From contig JBHHVZ010000043.1 of NCBI GenBank assembly GCA_046756245.1, positions 1 through 23,703 on the forward strand: a stretch of DNA of 23,703 bases. Direction: 5' to 3'. The notes below the pieces were generated by a model. The model ran no database searches. It was given only the letters and a program-made list of their open reading frames with translations, and had not been told where the DNA came from. Position 1 is the first letter of the stretch. Each line of letters opens with the position of its first letter. Shown in pieces: positions 7,532-15,437 of the stretch. Source of the DNA: G021776435 sp046756245. Lineage in GTDB: Bacteria > Pseudomonadota > Alphaproteobacteria > Caulobacterales > Parvularculaceae. The position numbers and the translations under genes are program-made.

Positions 7532-10500
7532 TTATCCTTCGGCAGGCCGTAGCGATTGGGGCGCCGACCATGCCGCGCCGCCGCCTTTTCGCATAATGGC
7601 GCGGCCGACCCATGCATAGTAAATCGCCGGCACGACGATCAATGTCAGCAGCGTCGTCGAAACCATGCCGCCGAGCATCGGCAGGGCGATGCGGCGCATG
7701 ACGTCTGCGCCGAGACCGTCCGTGAGAAAGATCGGCAAAAGCCCCGCCATGATGGTCACGACCGTCATCAAGATCGGGCGGACGCGCAGACTCGCTCCGC
7801 GCCTGATTGCTTCGAAGAGGTCATGAACGCTCTCCGGCGGACTTTTCCTGACCTCCCTGTCGATATAGAGCAGCATGACGACCGCCGTTTCAGCGGCGAT
7901 GCCGCCGAGCGCGATCAATCCGACCGCGATGGCGACCGACATGTTGTACCCGGCGAGCCAGACCGCCCACAGCGCGCCCACGAGGCCGAAGGGCAGCGAC
8001 AGCATGACGATCAGGGTGCGGTCGAGCCGGCCGAAGTGCAGCATCAGAAGCAGAAAGATGATGGCGACTGCGCTTGGCACGGCGATGCGCAGCCGGGCGC
8101 CGGCCTCCTGCATCTGTTCGTACTGCCCGGACCATTCGATCGCGTAACTAGGCGGGAGCGGTACGGCGTCGGCGACGACGCGCTGCGCTTCAGCAACGAA
8201 ACCGCCAAGGTCGCGCCCGGCGATGTCGACGAATACCCAGCCGGTGAGGCGGGCGTTTTCCGACCGGATCATCGGCGGTCCTTCGACAATATCGACCGAG
8301 GCGAGTTCGCCCAGCGGAATATGCTGGCCTTGCGCCGCCGGCACGAGAATGTCTGCGAGATCGCCGGACGTTTCCCTGTACGGACGATCATAGCGCAGCA
8401 TGATGTCGTAGCGTTCGCGGCCTTCGACGCTTTCGGCGAGCTTCATGCCCCCGAGCGCCGTCTGAACGACCGCCTGAAACGCCGCCATGTCCACATTGCG
8501 CCGCGCAAGCTCGTCGCGGTCCGGCGTGATTTCGAGATATTTTCCGCCGAGCACGCGGTCAGCGAAGGCCGACCGCACGCCGTTTATTTGCGCGACGGCG
8601 CTTTCGACTTCGCCGGCGAGACGGGAGATTTCGTCAAGATTATCGCCGGTGATCTTGATTCCGACCGGCGTGCGGATGCCGGTCGAGACCATGTCCATGC
8701 GGATCTTGATCGGATAGCCCCAGCTATTGACGAGACCCGGCAGGGTCAGGCGCGCGTTGAGGTCGTCGATCAGTTTTTCCGGCGTCATCCCGCGCCGCCA
8801 CTCGGATCGCGGCTTCAGACGAATCCATGTTTCGATCATGGTGAGCGGCGCCGGGTCGGTCGCCGAATCGGCGCGACCGGCCTTGCCGAAGACGTTTTCT
8901 ACTTCGGGGACCGTTTTGATGATGCGGTTGGTCTGCCCGAGGATCTCACGCATTTTCGTCGTTGATGCGCCAGGCAGCGCCACGGGCATGTACAAAAGCT
9001 CACCCTCGTAAAGCGCCGGCATGAATTCCGATCCGGTGCGCCACAGCGGGATTGCAGCGCTCATGAGAATGATCGCGGCGGCGCCGATCGTCAGCCATCG
9101 GAACCGCAAAGCCGCCGTAAGCGCCGGTCGGTAAGCTTTCACGAACAAGCGGTTCAGCGGATTTTTCTCTTCCGGCGCAATCCGGCCGCGGATGAGCCAC
9201 AACATCAGTATGGGAACGAGCGTCACTGAAAGCAGGGCGGCGAACCCCATGGCGTACGTCTTGGTGTAGGCGAGCGGCGAGAACAGCCGATAGCTCTGGC
9301 CGGTGAGCGCGAAGACCGGCAGGAACGAGACGGTGATGATGAGAAGCGAGAAGAAAAGTCCCGGACCGACCTCCTGCGCGGCGTCGACGATCGCTTTGCG
9401 TCGATCGCCCAGACCCGGCCGCGCGCCCAGCGCGGCGAGTTTTCGATTGGCGTTTTCGACCATGACGATCGACGCGTCGACCATGGCGCCGACAGCGATG
9501 GCGATGCCGCCGAGCGACATGATGTTCGCCGTCACGCCCTGCGCCGACATGATAATGAAGGCGCCGAGCACGCCGAGCGGCAGCGTGACGATGGCGACAA
9601 ACGCGGAGCGGACATGCAGAAGAAAAATCAGCGAGACGAGGGCGACGGCGATTCCTTCCTCAATGAGCTTGTGATTGAGATATTCGACCGCGCCTTCGAT
9701 AAGCGGCGCCCGGTCATAGACCGGAACGATTTCGACGCCGTCGGGCAGGCCGGCTTCGAGCGCGCCGATCTTTTCCTTGACGGCGTTGATGACATTGAGC
9801 GCGTTTTCGCCGTCGCGCATGACGATGATCCCGCCCACGACCTCGCCTTCGCCGTTCAGCTCGACGACGCCGCGGCGGAGCGCCGGCCCGCGAATGACGC
9901 GCGCGACATCGGCGAGCGTCACGGGCGTTCCGTCGTCGGCGTAGACGACGACCTTTTCGAGATCGTCGATATTGTCGACATAGCCCGAGGCGCGAATGAC
10001 GAATTCCGTCTCGGCCTGTTCGATGACGCGGCCGCCGACTTCGCCGCTCGCGGCTTTCAACGCCGCGACGAGACGGGTGAGCGGCACGTCGAAGGCGCGC
10101 AGCCGGTTCGGGTCGATCAGCACCTGATATTCGCGTACGAAACCGCCGACCGAACCGACCTCGGCGACGCCGGGAACCGAGGCGAGTTCGAATTTCAGAA
10201 ACCAGTCCTGCAGCGCGCGAAGGTCGGCGAGATCATGGCGGCCGGTTCTGTCGACAACGGCGTATTGATAGACCCAGCCGACGCCGGTCGCGTCCGGTCC
10301 GATGCGCGGACTCGCTCCGGGCGGCAGCGTTCCGCCGAGTTTCGACAACGCCTCGATAACGCGCGAGCGCGCCCAGTACTGATCGACGTCGTCTTCGAAA
10401 ATCGCATAGACGAAGCTCGCGCCGAACATGGATACGCCGCGCACGTCCTTAGTGCGCGGCAGCCCCAGCATCGCCGTCGACAGCGGATAGGTGACGAGGT

Positions 10501-10738
10501 CTTCGACGATCTGCGGCGACTGGCCGGGAAAATCGGTTCGAACGATGACCTGGGTGTCGGTCAGATCGGGAATGGCGTCGAGCGGCGTGCGCTCGATGGC
10601 CAGCGTTCCGGTGACGGCGAGCGCGGCGACGAGCGTTGCAACGATGATCTGGTTGTCGACCGACCATCCGATCAGGCGCGCGACCCAGGACTTGGCGGGA
10701 TCGCGTCCGGCGATGTCGGAGGACGTTGACGGCGTCAT
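7532..10738 (-). CDS. cusA: Heavy-metal efflux RND transporter CusA
   Basis: This 1068-residue inner-membrane pump aligns by eye with E. coli CusA throughout. The three methionines that carry Cu(I)/Ag(I) in CusA are present at 584 (LLYMPVALPG), 634 (APLTMIET) and 683 (RMDMVSTGI), which argues for Cu/Ag rather than Co/Zn/Cd. The proton-relay segment of TM4, GAMVDASIVMVENAN, has Asp at 421. The usual two sets of six membrane helices and large periplasmic loops are present. It exports metal from the periplasm, and possibly the cytoplasm, through CusB and CusC using proton motive force. The start codon overlaps the cusB stop as ATGA, so the two are translationally coupled. Confidence 0.96.
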   Translation of the reverse strand: MTPSTSSDIAGRDPAKSWVARLIGWSVDNQIIVATLVAALAVTGTLAIERTPLDAIPDLTDTQVIVRTDFPGQSPQIVEDLVTYPLSTAMLGLPRTKDVRGVSMFGASFVYAIFEDDVDQYWARSRVIEALSKLGGTLPPGASPRIGPDATGVGWVYQYAVVDRTGRHDLADLRALQDWFLKFELASVPGVAEVGSVGGFVREYQVLIDPNRLRAFDVPLTRLVAALKAASGEVGGRVIEQAETEFVIRASGYVDNIDDLEKVVVYADDGTPVTLADVARVIRGPALRRGVVELNGEGEVVGGIIVMRDGENALNVINAVKEKIGALEAGLPDGVEIVPVYDRAPLIEGAVEYLNHKLIEEGIAVALVSLIFLLHVRSAFVAIVTLPLGVLGAFIIMSAQGVTANIMSLGGIAIAVGAMVDASIVMVENANRKLAALGARPGLGDRRKAIVDAAQEVGPGLFFSLLIITVSFLPVFALTGQSYRLFSPLAYTKTYAMGFAALLSVTLVPILMLWLIRGRIAPEEKNPLNRLFVKAYRPALTAALRFRWLTIGAAAIILMSAAIPLWRTGSEFMPALYEGELLYMPVALPGASTTKMREILGQTNRIIKTVPEVENVFGKAGRADSATDPAPLTMIETWIRLKPRSEWRRGMTPEKLIDDLNARLTLPGLVNSWGYPIKIRMDMVSTGIRTPVGIKITGDNLDEISRLAGEVESAVAQINGVRSAFADRVLGGKYLEITPDRDELARRNVDMAAFQAVVQTALGGMKLAESVEGRERYDIMLRYDRPYRETSGDLADILVPAAQGQHIPLGELASVDIVEGPPMIRSENARLTGWVFVDIAGRDLGGFVAEAQRVVADAVPLPPSYAIEWSGQYEQMQEAGARLRIAVPSAVAIIFLLLMLHFGRLDRTLIVMLSLPFGLVGALWAVWLAGYNMSVAIAVGLIALGGIAAETAVVMLLYIDREVRKSPPESVHDLFEAIRRGASLRVRPILMTVVTIMAGLLPIFLTDGLGADVMRRIALPMLGGMVSTTLLTLIVVPAIYYAWVGRAIMRKGGGAAWSAPQSLRPAEG

Positions 10739-11979
10739 CGGAGGCTTCCTCCGTGGTCATGAGCGCCGGCGGCCGCGACGGGAGGCGCGTCGCCGTCCAT
10801 GTCCATCATCTTGTGCAGCGACTCGCGCAGATTGCTTTCGGAATCGATCAGAAACTGCGCGCTGGCGACGACATGGTCGCCGGCTTCGGCGCCGGAGATG
10901 ATCTCGGTAAGACCCATCGCCACAATTCCCGTCTTCACCGGCGTCGGGGCGAATCGTCCTGCGCCCAGGGCGCGCACCACGTACGCGCCGCGCGAATCGC
11001 GGAGCACCGCTTCGGATGTAACCGCGAGGCGCGGGCGTCCGTCGAGCGTGACCGTGACGTCGGCGTAGGCGCCCGGCCGCAATGCGCCGTCATTGTTGTC
11101 GAGAACGATGCGCGCCTTGCCGGTGCGGGTCTTGGGATCGACGGTCGGGTAGACGTAATCGATTTCGCCGGGACGCCCGTCGGCCGGAATCGTCGGAAAA
11201 TCCAGCATGACCTGCATGCCAGGCGCAATTTCCGAAAGGTCCTGGTCCGCCAGCGACGCGATGACCCAGACTGTGGAATAGTCCTGGATCATGGCGATGC
11301 GGTTTCCGGGACGCACGAAGCCGCCTTCGCGCACGTCGAGGGCGGCGACGACGCCGTCATGCTCGGCGTAGATCGGCGCGCGCTCCTCGATGCGGCCGGT
11401 CTTGCGCAATGCGTCGATCGTCCGGTCCTGAAGGCCGAGCGATTTCAACCGCCGCGCCGCGGAGGCGAGGCGTCCGGCCGATCCGGATTTCGCGGCGACC
11501 AGATAATCCTGCTGGGCGGCGATAAGATCGGGGCTGTACAGGCGCAGGAGGAGGTCGCCCGTCTTCACTTCGTCGCCGACGGCGGTGACGGCGAGTTCGT
11601 CGACCCAGCCTTCGACGCGCGCCGAAACGACGGTCTGCAGCCGCGTGTTCTCCTCGACCGCGCCGAAAGCGCGCACCGTACGGCCGAAGTCCTTCATCTC
11701 AATCGATGTGGTCCGTACGCCGATGGTCTGGATAATCTCAGGCGAAACGGCGACGCCCTCATCCGCACCCGCGCCTGCAAGATCGCTCGCATAAACCGGG
11801 ATGTAGTCCATCCCCATGGGATCTTTCTTGGGGACGGGCGACGTGTCCGGCAGTCCCATCGGATGTTTGTAATAAAGGATCTCGCCCTTGTCCTCGGCCT
11901 GTTCCGTTTCTTCGGGTTCGTCGCGCGTGCAGCCGAGCGCGGCCAAAGCGAGAAGAAAAATAATTGCAAAACGTTTCAT
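10735..11979 (-). CDS. cusB: CusB-type periplasmic adaptor lipoprotein
   Basis: The 414-residue membrane fusion protein has a lipoprotein signal with lipobox ALGC (lipidated Cys17). An N-terminal heavy-metal-binding segment follows at about 35-63 (YYKHPMG, KKDPMGMDYIPVY), whose methionines take metal from periplasmic donors in CusB-like adaptors. The barrel-sandwich hybrid and helical hairpin follow (VSARVEGWVDEL, LYSPDLIAAQQDYL), with the typical C-terminal FLIDSESNLRESLHKM near 375-390 and a His-containing tail. It bridges CusA and CusC. Its ATGA overlaps with both cusC and cusA show a tight operon. Confidence 0.95.
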   Translation of the reverse strand: MKRFAIIFLLALAALGCTRDEPEETEQAEDKGEILYYKHPMGLPDTSPVPKKDPMGMDYIPVYASDLAGAGADEGVAVSPEIIQTIGVRTTSIEMKDFGRTVRAFGAVEENTRLQTVVSARVEGWVDELAVTAVGDEVKTGDLLLRLYSPDLIAAQQDYLVAAKSGSAGRLASAARRLKSLGLQDRTIDALRKTGRIEERAPIYAEHDGVVAALDVREGGFVRPGNRIAMIQDYSTVWVIASLADQDLSEIAPGMQVMLDFPTIPADGRPGEIDYVYPTVDPKTRTGKARIVLDNNDGALRPGAYADVTVTLDGRPRLAVTSEAVLRDSRGAYVVRALGAGRFAPTPVKTGIVAMGLTEIISGAEAGDHVVASAQFLIDSESNLRESLHKMMDMDGDAPPVAAAGAHDHGGSLR

Positions 11980-13244
11980 GGCGTCACCAGATGGCTGTTC
12001 GAACGGGCCGCGAGCGTCGTTGCGCGCGCGCGTTCAGCGGCGAGATCGGAAAGAATCGTGAGGCGGCCGATTTCGGCGTCGAGTATCTGAACGTAGTCGC
12101 CGCGGCCGGCTTCGTAATTGCGGCGTGCGGCGGCGATGGCGTCGTCGAGGGAGGCCGTCTTGGCTTCGAGAATGGCGATCGAGCGCAGCGATGCGGCATG
12201 GGCGGCGGCGAGACTCGCCAGTTCTGCGCTGACGTCGCGATAGACGGTCTGATAGTCCGCACGCGCGCTGGCCGCATCGGCCTTGGCTGCGCGCAGTCGC
12301 GGGGCCTGGCTCTTCGGCGCCCATAACGGCACGGAGAAGGAGACGCCGGCGGAAAACCAGTCCTCGCCGGTGAAATTCGCGCCGACCGCCGGGTCGCCGG
12401 CTTCGCGCTGATGATAGCTGAGGCGGACGCCGAAATTCGGGCCGAAGTCAGCCTTGCGCTCCGACACGGTCGCCTCCGCCGTGTCGACGCCGGCGTCGGC
12501 GATCCGCGTAGCGAAAAGAGAAAACGCGCCGCCGTCCCACGGGATCGGATCGACGGCAGGCGGCGGCGTGTCGGGCGGCGCGCCGACAAGATCGATCAGG
12601 GCGGCGTCGGCGCGGGCGAGGCCGCTTCTGAGCTCTGCGATGGCGCGCTCGACGTCGGCGCGCTCGACGTCGATCTCCGACAGCCGGAAATAAATCGGCC
12701 GGCCGGCCTCCAGCTCGCCGCGAAGAATGTCTTCGAGTTCGTCGTAGCGGGCGTGCTGCTGTTCGCGGTAATCGAGCTGGGCCTTGATCCGCTCTTTGTC
12801 TGCAAGCGTCGCAATGAGTTCGGCGCGCAGCATCGAAAGCTGATAATCGGCCCGCAGTCCGTTCGCCCGCGATCGGGACTGCTCACGCGCGGTCCGGGCG
12901 CGGCGTACGCCGAAACCGGGGATGTTCTGATTCACGCCGATCACCTTGTTGGTCATGGCGACCCGGTCGAAGGCGGGATCGGAGATCGGCACATTGTTGA
13001 CGCCGACGGATACGGTTGGGTCGGGAAGCGCGCCGGCGGCTGCAGCGAGTTCGTCGCGCGCGGCGCTTTGCGCGCGCAGTCCCTGCACCGACGGATGGTC
13101 GGCGAGGCGGGCTTCGAGCGCCTCAAAGCTCTGGGCCGACGCCGCTCCGGCGCTTGGCGCGATCACAGTGATCAGGGCGGCGCCAAGGCGCATCCCGCGC
13201 ATGAATCGAAGCGGTTGGACGCCGCATTTTGACAGGGAAATCAT
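11976..13244 (-). CDS. cusC: CusC/TolC-family outer-membrane efflux channel
   Basis: The 422-residue protein has a signal peptide (likely cleavage after ASA near residue 37, no lipobox) and two tandem outer-membrane-efflux repeats of long amphipathic helices, as in TolC. Segments such as LRAELIATLADKERIKAQL and the later NYEAGRGDYVQILDAE are characteristic. It would form the trimeric exit duct for CusBA. The ATG at 13244 follows a GGAAGAAAG Shine-Dalgarno. The stop overlaps the cusB start. E. coli CusC is a lipoprotein; this one apparently is not. Confidence 0.92.
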   Translation of the reverse strand: MISLSKCGVQPLRFMRGMRLGAALITVIAPSAGAASAQSFEALEARLADHPSVQGLRAQSAARDELAAAAGALPDPTVSVGVNNVPISDPAFDRVAMTNKVIGVNQNIPGFGVRRARTAREQSRSRANGLRADYQLSMLRAELIATLADKERIKAQLDYREQQHARYDELEDILRGELEAGRPIYFRLSEIDVERADVERAIAELRSGLARADAALIDLVGAPPDTPPPAVDPIPWDGGAFSLFATRIADAGVDTAEATVSERKADFGPNFGVRLSYHQREAGDPAVGANFTGEDWFSAGVSFSVPLWAPKSQAPRLRAAKADAASARADYQTVYRDVSAELASLAAAHAASLRSIAILEAKTASLDDAIAAARRNYEAGRGDYVQILDAEIGRLTILSDLAAERARATTLAARSNSHLVTP

Positions 13245-13315
13245 CTATCTTTCTTCCGGTTGACGACAAACGAAACGCCCGCGCGTTGACGGCGCGGCTC
13301 ATTCGGCCCGGAAGG

Positions 13316-13741
13316 TTAATTGAGGAGCTTGTCTTTAGCGCCGATCGGCGTTTTCGGCGGCGGCGCGGCTGCAGGCGGCGCGAACCTGACCGCCGGCGCG
13401 TTTATTCCGCGCGCGATCGGAGCGCGCGTCGGGATAATGGCGGCCAGCATAGGTCCGGCGACATTTTGCGCCGCCTTCGTCGGTGTTATCGCCTCGGCGA
13501 AGACGCCGGGCGCGCAGTCGGCGCATCCGTCGCGGTCGGAGGGGGCAGGCTGGCGCGGCGCGTCGGCGCAATCATGGCGGGGCGCAATCGCGGCCGCATC
13601 GGCAGGCATTTTATCGATGTGCGCCGCGTGCGCGCCGAAATGCAACGCGCTCTCCTGACAGCAGGCGAGCGTCGGCGTCGCCACAAAGACGGCAGCGGCG
13701 GCGACGGTCAGAAAACGCTTGATGACGGCTAAAAACAGCAT
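13316..13741 (-). CDS. Small exported Cys-rich protein heading the copper efflux operon
   Basis: The 141-residue product, with start taken at 13741, begins with a clear signal peptide (MLFLAVIKRFLTVAAAAVFV, cleavage near TLA). It has five cysteines: a CC pair at 27-28, Cys58 and CADC at 73-76, plus several His residues. The C-terminal half is rich in Pro and Ala. The pattern recalls the loosely defined DUF2946/CopL-like proteins that accompany copper genes, but I cannot assign it to a family. In-frame ATGs at 13771 and 13786 would put the start inside the promoter/operator, so 13741, preceded by AAGGA, is preferred. A periplasmic copper-binding role is inferred from position and Cys/His content. 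Coding potential is supported by the signal peptide and the CsoR-regulated promoter. Confidence 0.68.
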   Translation of the reverse strand: MLFLAVIKRFLTVAAAAVFVATPTLACCQESALHFGAHAAHIDKMPADAAAIAPRHDCADAPRQPAPSDRDGCADCAPGVFAEAITPTKAAQNVAGPMLAAIIPTRAPIARGINAPAVRFAPPAAAPPPKTPIGAKDKLLN

Positions 13742-13758
13742 GCGCGTCCAATTTTTCC

Positions 13759-13796
13759 TTGACAACCACATACCCCCATGGGGCATATGACGTCAA
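13759..13796. promoter_or_regulatory. Overlapping divergent promoters sharing one CsoR operator
   Basis: On the plus strand, TTGACA (13759-13764) and CATATG (13784-13789) form a csoR promoter with a 19-base spacer (18 if the -10 is read as GCATAT). On the minus strand, TTGACG (13791-13796) and GTATGT (13768-13773) form an efflux-operon promoter with a 17-base spacer. The operator ATACCCCCATGGGGCATA (13770-13787) lies inside both spacers. It matches the copA operator at 16 of 18 positions. One CsoR complex could therefore silence both directions. Confidence 0.75.
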
Positions 13797-14080
13797 TGCC
13801 TGAAACCGTAACATTCGATCGTAAGTCGAGCCTTAACCGCCTGAAGCGGATCGAAGGCCAGGTGCGCGGCATCGCACGCATGGTCGAAGAGGGGCGCTAC
13901 TGCATTGATATTATTACGCAAGTGCAGGCGGTCAGGGCGGCGCTCAACCGGGTCGAAGACCAGCTTCTCAAAGACCACGCCGCCCATTGCGTCGACGATG
14001 CGGTGCGCTCCGGCGACAAAACGGCGCAGCGTGAAAAGATCGCCGAGCTTGTCGACCTGATCGGCCGCGTGCGCGGCTGA
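13796..14080 (+). CDS. csoR: Copper-sensing repressor CsoR
   Basis: The 94-residue all-helical repressor has the Cu(I) ligand set Cys36 (EGRYCIDI), His61 and Cys65 (DHAAHC), the same numbering as the well-studied Mycobacterium tuberculosis CsoR when counted from 13796. The family signature RLKRIEGQVRGIARMVEEG is intact. Cu(I) binding releases the protein from C-tract/G-tract operators such as those at 13770-13787 and 6401-6418. Upstream in-frame ATGs at 13778 and 13787 fall inside the operator and -10 box. The predicted transcription start falls at about 13796, so the mRNA would be leaderless and begin with this ATG. It is divergent from the efflux genes it should control. Confidence 0.94.
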   Translation: MPETVTFDRKSSLNRLKRIEGQVRGIARMVEEGRYCIDIITQVQAVRAALNRVEDQLLKDHAAHCVDDAVRSGDKTAQREKIAELVDLIGRVRG

Positions 14081-14232
14081 GCCGACGCAACGATCATTCC
14101 GACTTTCCCTGCGGGTTGCGCTCCGCCGCGTCGAAAACGGCGTCGATCAAAAGCCCGTGCGCCAACATTAAATTTTGCAGGATAGTTATCCGACAGTTTC
14201 GGGGCGGCCTTATGTTCGACCCATGAATTGTA

Positions 14233-14293
14233 TCCGTCATCCAGTGCGCGCTGCGCGGCATGCAATGACGCGCTGCAGACACCGGATGACGGA
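14233..14293. repeat. Imperfect palindromic element (REP-like)
   Basis: Arms TCCGTCATCC (14233-14242) and GGATGACGGA (14284-14293) are perfect reverse complements around 41 bases that themselves contain GCGC-rich partial repeats. The CGTCATCC end resembles short palindromic elements scattered through many proteobacterial genomes. No second copy is present in this window, so family membership is a guess. Confidence 0.45.
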
Positions 14294-14325
14294 AGGATGC
14301 GTGTTCAGCAAACGTTCCGAAAGGA

Positions 14326-14414
14326 ACAAAATGGACCCTTTGGCGCTGCAGCGCCCGAAATCGGCGGGTTTCAGTTTTTTCGTTTTTGCTCGCGGGAGAC
14401 AAAATGGACCTTTT
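14326..14414 (+). repeat. Two direct copies of ACAAAATGGACC, 73 bases apart
   Basis: ACAAAATGGACCCTTT (14326-14341) and ACAAAATGGACCTTTT (14399-14414) share the first 12 bases and a T-rich end. Both lie upstream of the hydroxyproline operon on its coding strand. They may be tandem sites for a regulator or remnants of a duplicated element. Confidence 0.4.
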
Positions 14415-14471
14415 TGCACTTTGCCCAAACCGTTCCGGCGCGTCGCTGTTTCCTTTTTTCGCAGAGACGGA

Positions 14472-14485
14472 AATCGTATACGGTT
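14472..14485. promoter_or_regulatory. Putative GntR-type operator
   Basis: AATCGTATACGGTT has the perfect core CGTATACG and near-symmetric flanks. GTATAC-centred palindromes are typical of FadR-subgroup GntR regulators, which often control hydroxyproline and related catabolic operons. It ends 22 bases before the first start codon. No GntR gene lies in the window. Confidence 0.45.
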
Positions 14486-14507
14486 TTAGCGGATTGAGGA
14501 GCGGACG

Positions 14508-15437
14508 ATGACCGACGCGACCAAAAATTGGGCGGGCGTGTTTCCGGCGGCGACCACGCAATTCGCCGAGGACCTCTCGGTCGATCTCGAAGCGACCGGA
14601 CGAGTTCAGGCCGCGCTCATCGGCGACGGCGTCGATGGTCTGGTGGTTCTCGGCACTGTAGGCGAGAACAACTCCCTCGAGCCCGAAGAAAAGCGCGCCG
14701 TACTTGAAACCGCGGTCGCCGCTTCGGGCGGACGGCGCCCGGTTCTTTCCGGCGTTTCGGAGTTGACGACGAAACGCGCCGTCGATTTCGCGCGCGACGC
14801 AGAACGGCTCGGCGCCGACGGCCTGATGGTTCTGCCGGCCATGGTTTATGTTCCGACTCCGGAAGAATTAATCGCCCATTTCCGCGCCGTCGCCGAGGCG
14901 ACAGCGCTGCCGATCATGCTTTACAACAACCCGCCGGCCTATCGCGTGAATATCAGTCTCGATAGTCTCGAACGACTGGCCGAGATCGACAATATCGTCG
15001 CCATTAAGGAAAGCGCGCCGGACACACGCCGCATCACGGATATTTTGAACGTCTTCGGCGACAGGTTCATCGTCTTCGCGGGCCTCGACGACATTGCGCT
15101 CGAATGCCTGCTGCTCGGTGCGAACGGCTGGGTGTCGGGCCTGACGAATGCGTTTCCGAAAGAGTCCGTCGCGCTCGTGCGCGCATTCAAGAATGGCGAT
15201 CTTGGATCGGCCAGAGCGATCTACCGCTGGTTCATGCCGCTTCTGCATCTCGATGCGGAGCACGATCTCGTGCAGTCGATCAAACTGGCCGAGGCGATCA
15301 TGGGCAGGGGATCCGAGCGCGTGCGTCCGCCGCGCCTGCCGCTTTCCGGCGCCCGACGCGCGGAAGTAACGGCGCTCGTGGAGCGCGCGCGGGCGGCGCG
15401 GCCGGCGCTCCCCGAGGCGTATGGAGCCGGCGCATGA
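14508..15437 (+). CDS. DapA-family lyase, probably 1-pyrroline-4-hydroxy-2-carboxylate deaminase
   Basis: The 309-residue TIM-barrel protein of the dihydrodipicolinate synthase/N-acetylneuraminate lyase family has GTVGEN at 49-54, the catalytic Tyr139 (MLYNNPP) and the Schiff-base Lys167 (NIVAIKES). By itself the family covers many reactions. The four-base ATGA overlap with a hydroxyproline epimerase points to the deaminase that converts 1-pyrroline-4-hydroxy-2-carboxylate to alpha-ketoglutarate semialdehyde and ammonia, in the cytoplasm. The start follows a GAGGAG Shine-Dalgarno at 14496-14501. The other pathway enzymes, a D-hydroxyproline oxidase and the semialdehyde dehydrogenase, are not in the window. 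The family is certain; the specific reaction is inferred from context. Confidence 0.88.
   Translation: MTDATKNWAGVFPAATTQFAEDLSVDLEATGRVQAALIGDGVDGLVVLGTVGENNSLEPEEKRAVLETAVAASGGRRPVLSGVSELTTKRAVDFARDAERLGADGLMVLPAMVYVPTPEELIAHFRAVAEATALPIMLYNNPPAYRVNISLDSLERLAEIDNIVAIKESAPDTRRITDILNVFGDRFIVFAGLDDIALECLLLGANGWVSGLTNAFPKESVALVRAFKNGDLGSARAIYRWFMPLLHLDAEHDLVQSIKLAEAIMGRGSERVRPPRLPLSGARRAEVTALVERARAARPALPEAYGAGA

Larger units (their letters stand above)
14081..14507. other. Intergenic region between csoR and the hydroxyproline genes
   Basis: These 427 bases contain no convincing gene. From left to right they hold an inverted repeat (14233-14293), a small inverted repeat TTCC/GGAA (14315-14326), two copies of ACAAAATGGACC (14326 and 14399) and a perfect 14-bp palindrome GGCGCTGCAGCGCC (14342-14355). 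A T-rich stretch at 14374-14387 and a GTATAC palindrome next to the downstream gene complete the region. A 155-codon minus-strand frame covering most of it has no recognisable domain and looks spurious. Confidence 0.5.

Noticed and set aside
7556..8965. Plus-strand open frame of 469 codons
   Set aside because: It is opposite cusA, whose conserved motifs are continuous. The frame is a by-product of GC-rich codon use and has no recognisable domain.
9614..10729. Plus-strand open frame of 371 codons rich in Asp and Arg
   Set aside because: It is antisense to the N-terminal part of cusA and has a composition typical of reverse-strand translation.
10726..12090. Plus-strand open frame of 454 codons
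   Set aside because: It lies opposite cusB, whose lipobox and metal-binding segments identify the real strand. The translation has no family features.
13778..13795. csoR start at the first in-frame ATG (13778)
   Set aside because: That ATG is inside the CsoR operator and upstream of the predicted transcription start. Starting at 13796 restores the standard ligand numbering.
14094..14561. 155-codon minus-strand frame covering the region upstream of the hydroxyproline genes
   Set aside because: It overlaps the start of the deaminase gene, runs through repeats and has no recognisable domain.
15104..15433. N-terminal extension of the hydroxyproline epimerase
   Set aside because: The extension lies inside the preceding gene in another frame. 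The family's conserved start and an ATGA overlap place the start at 15434.
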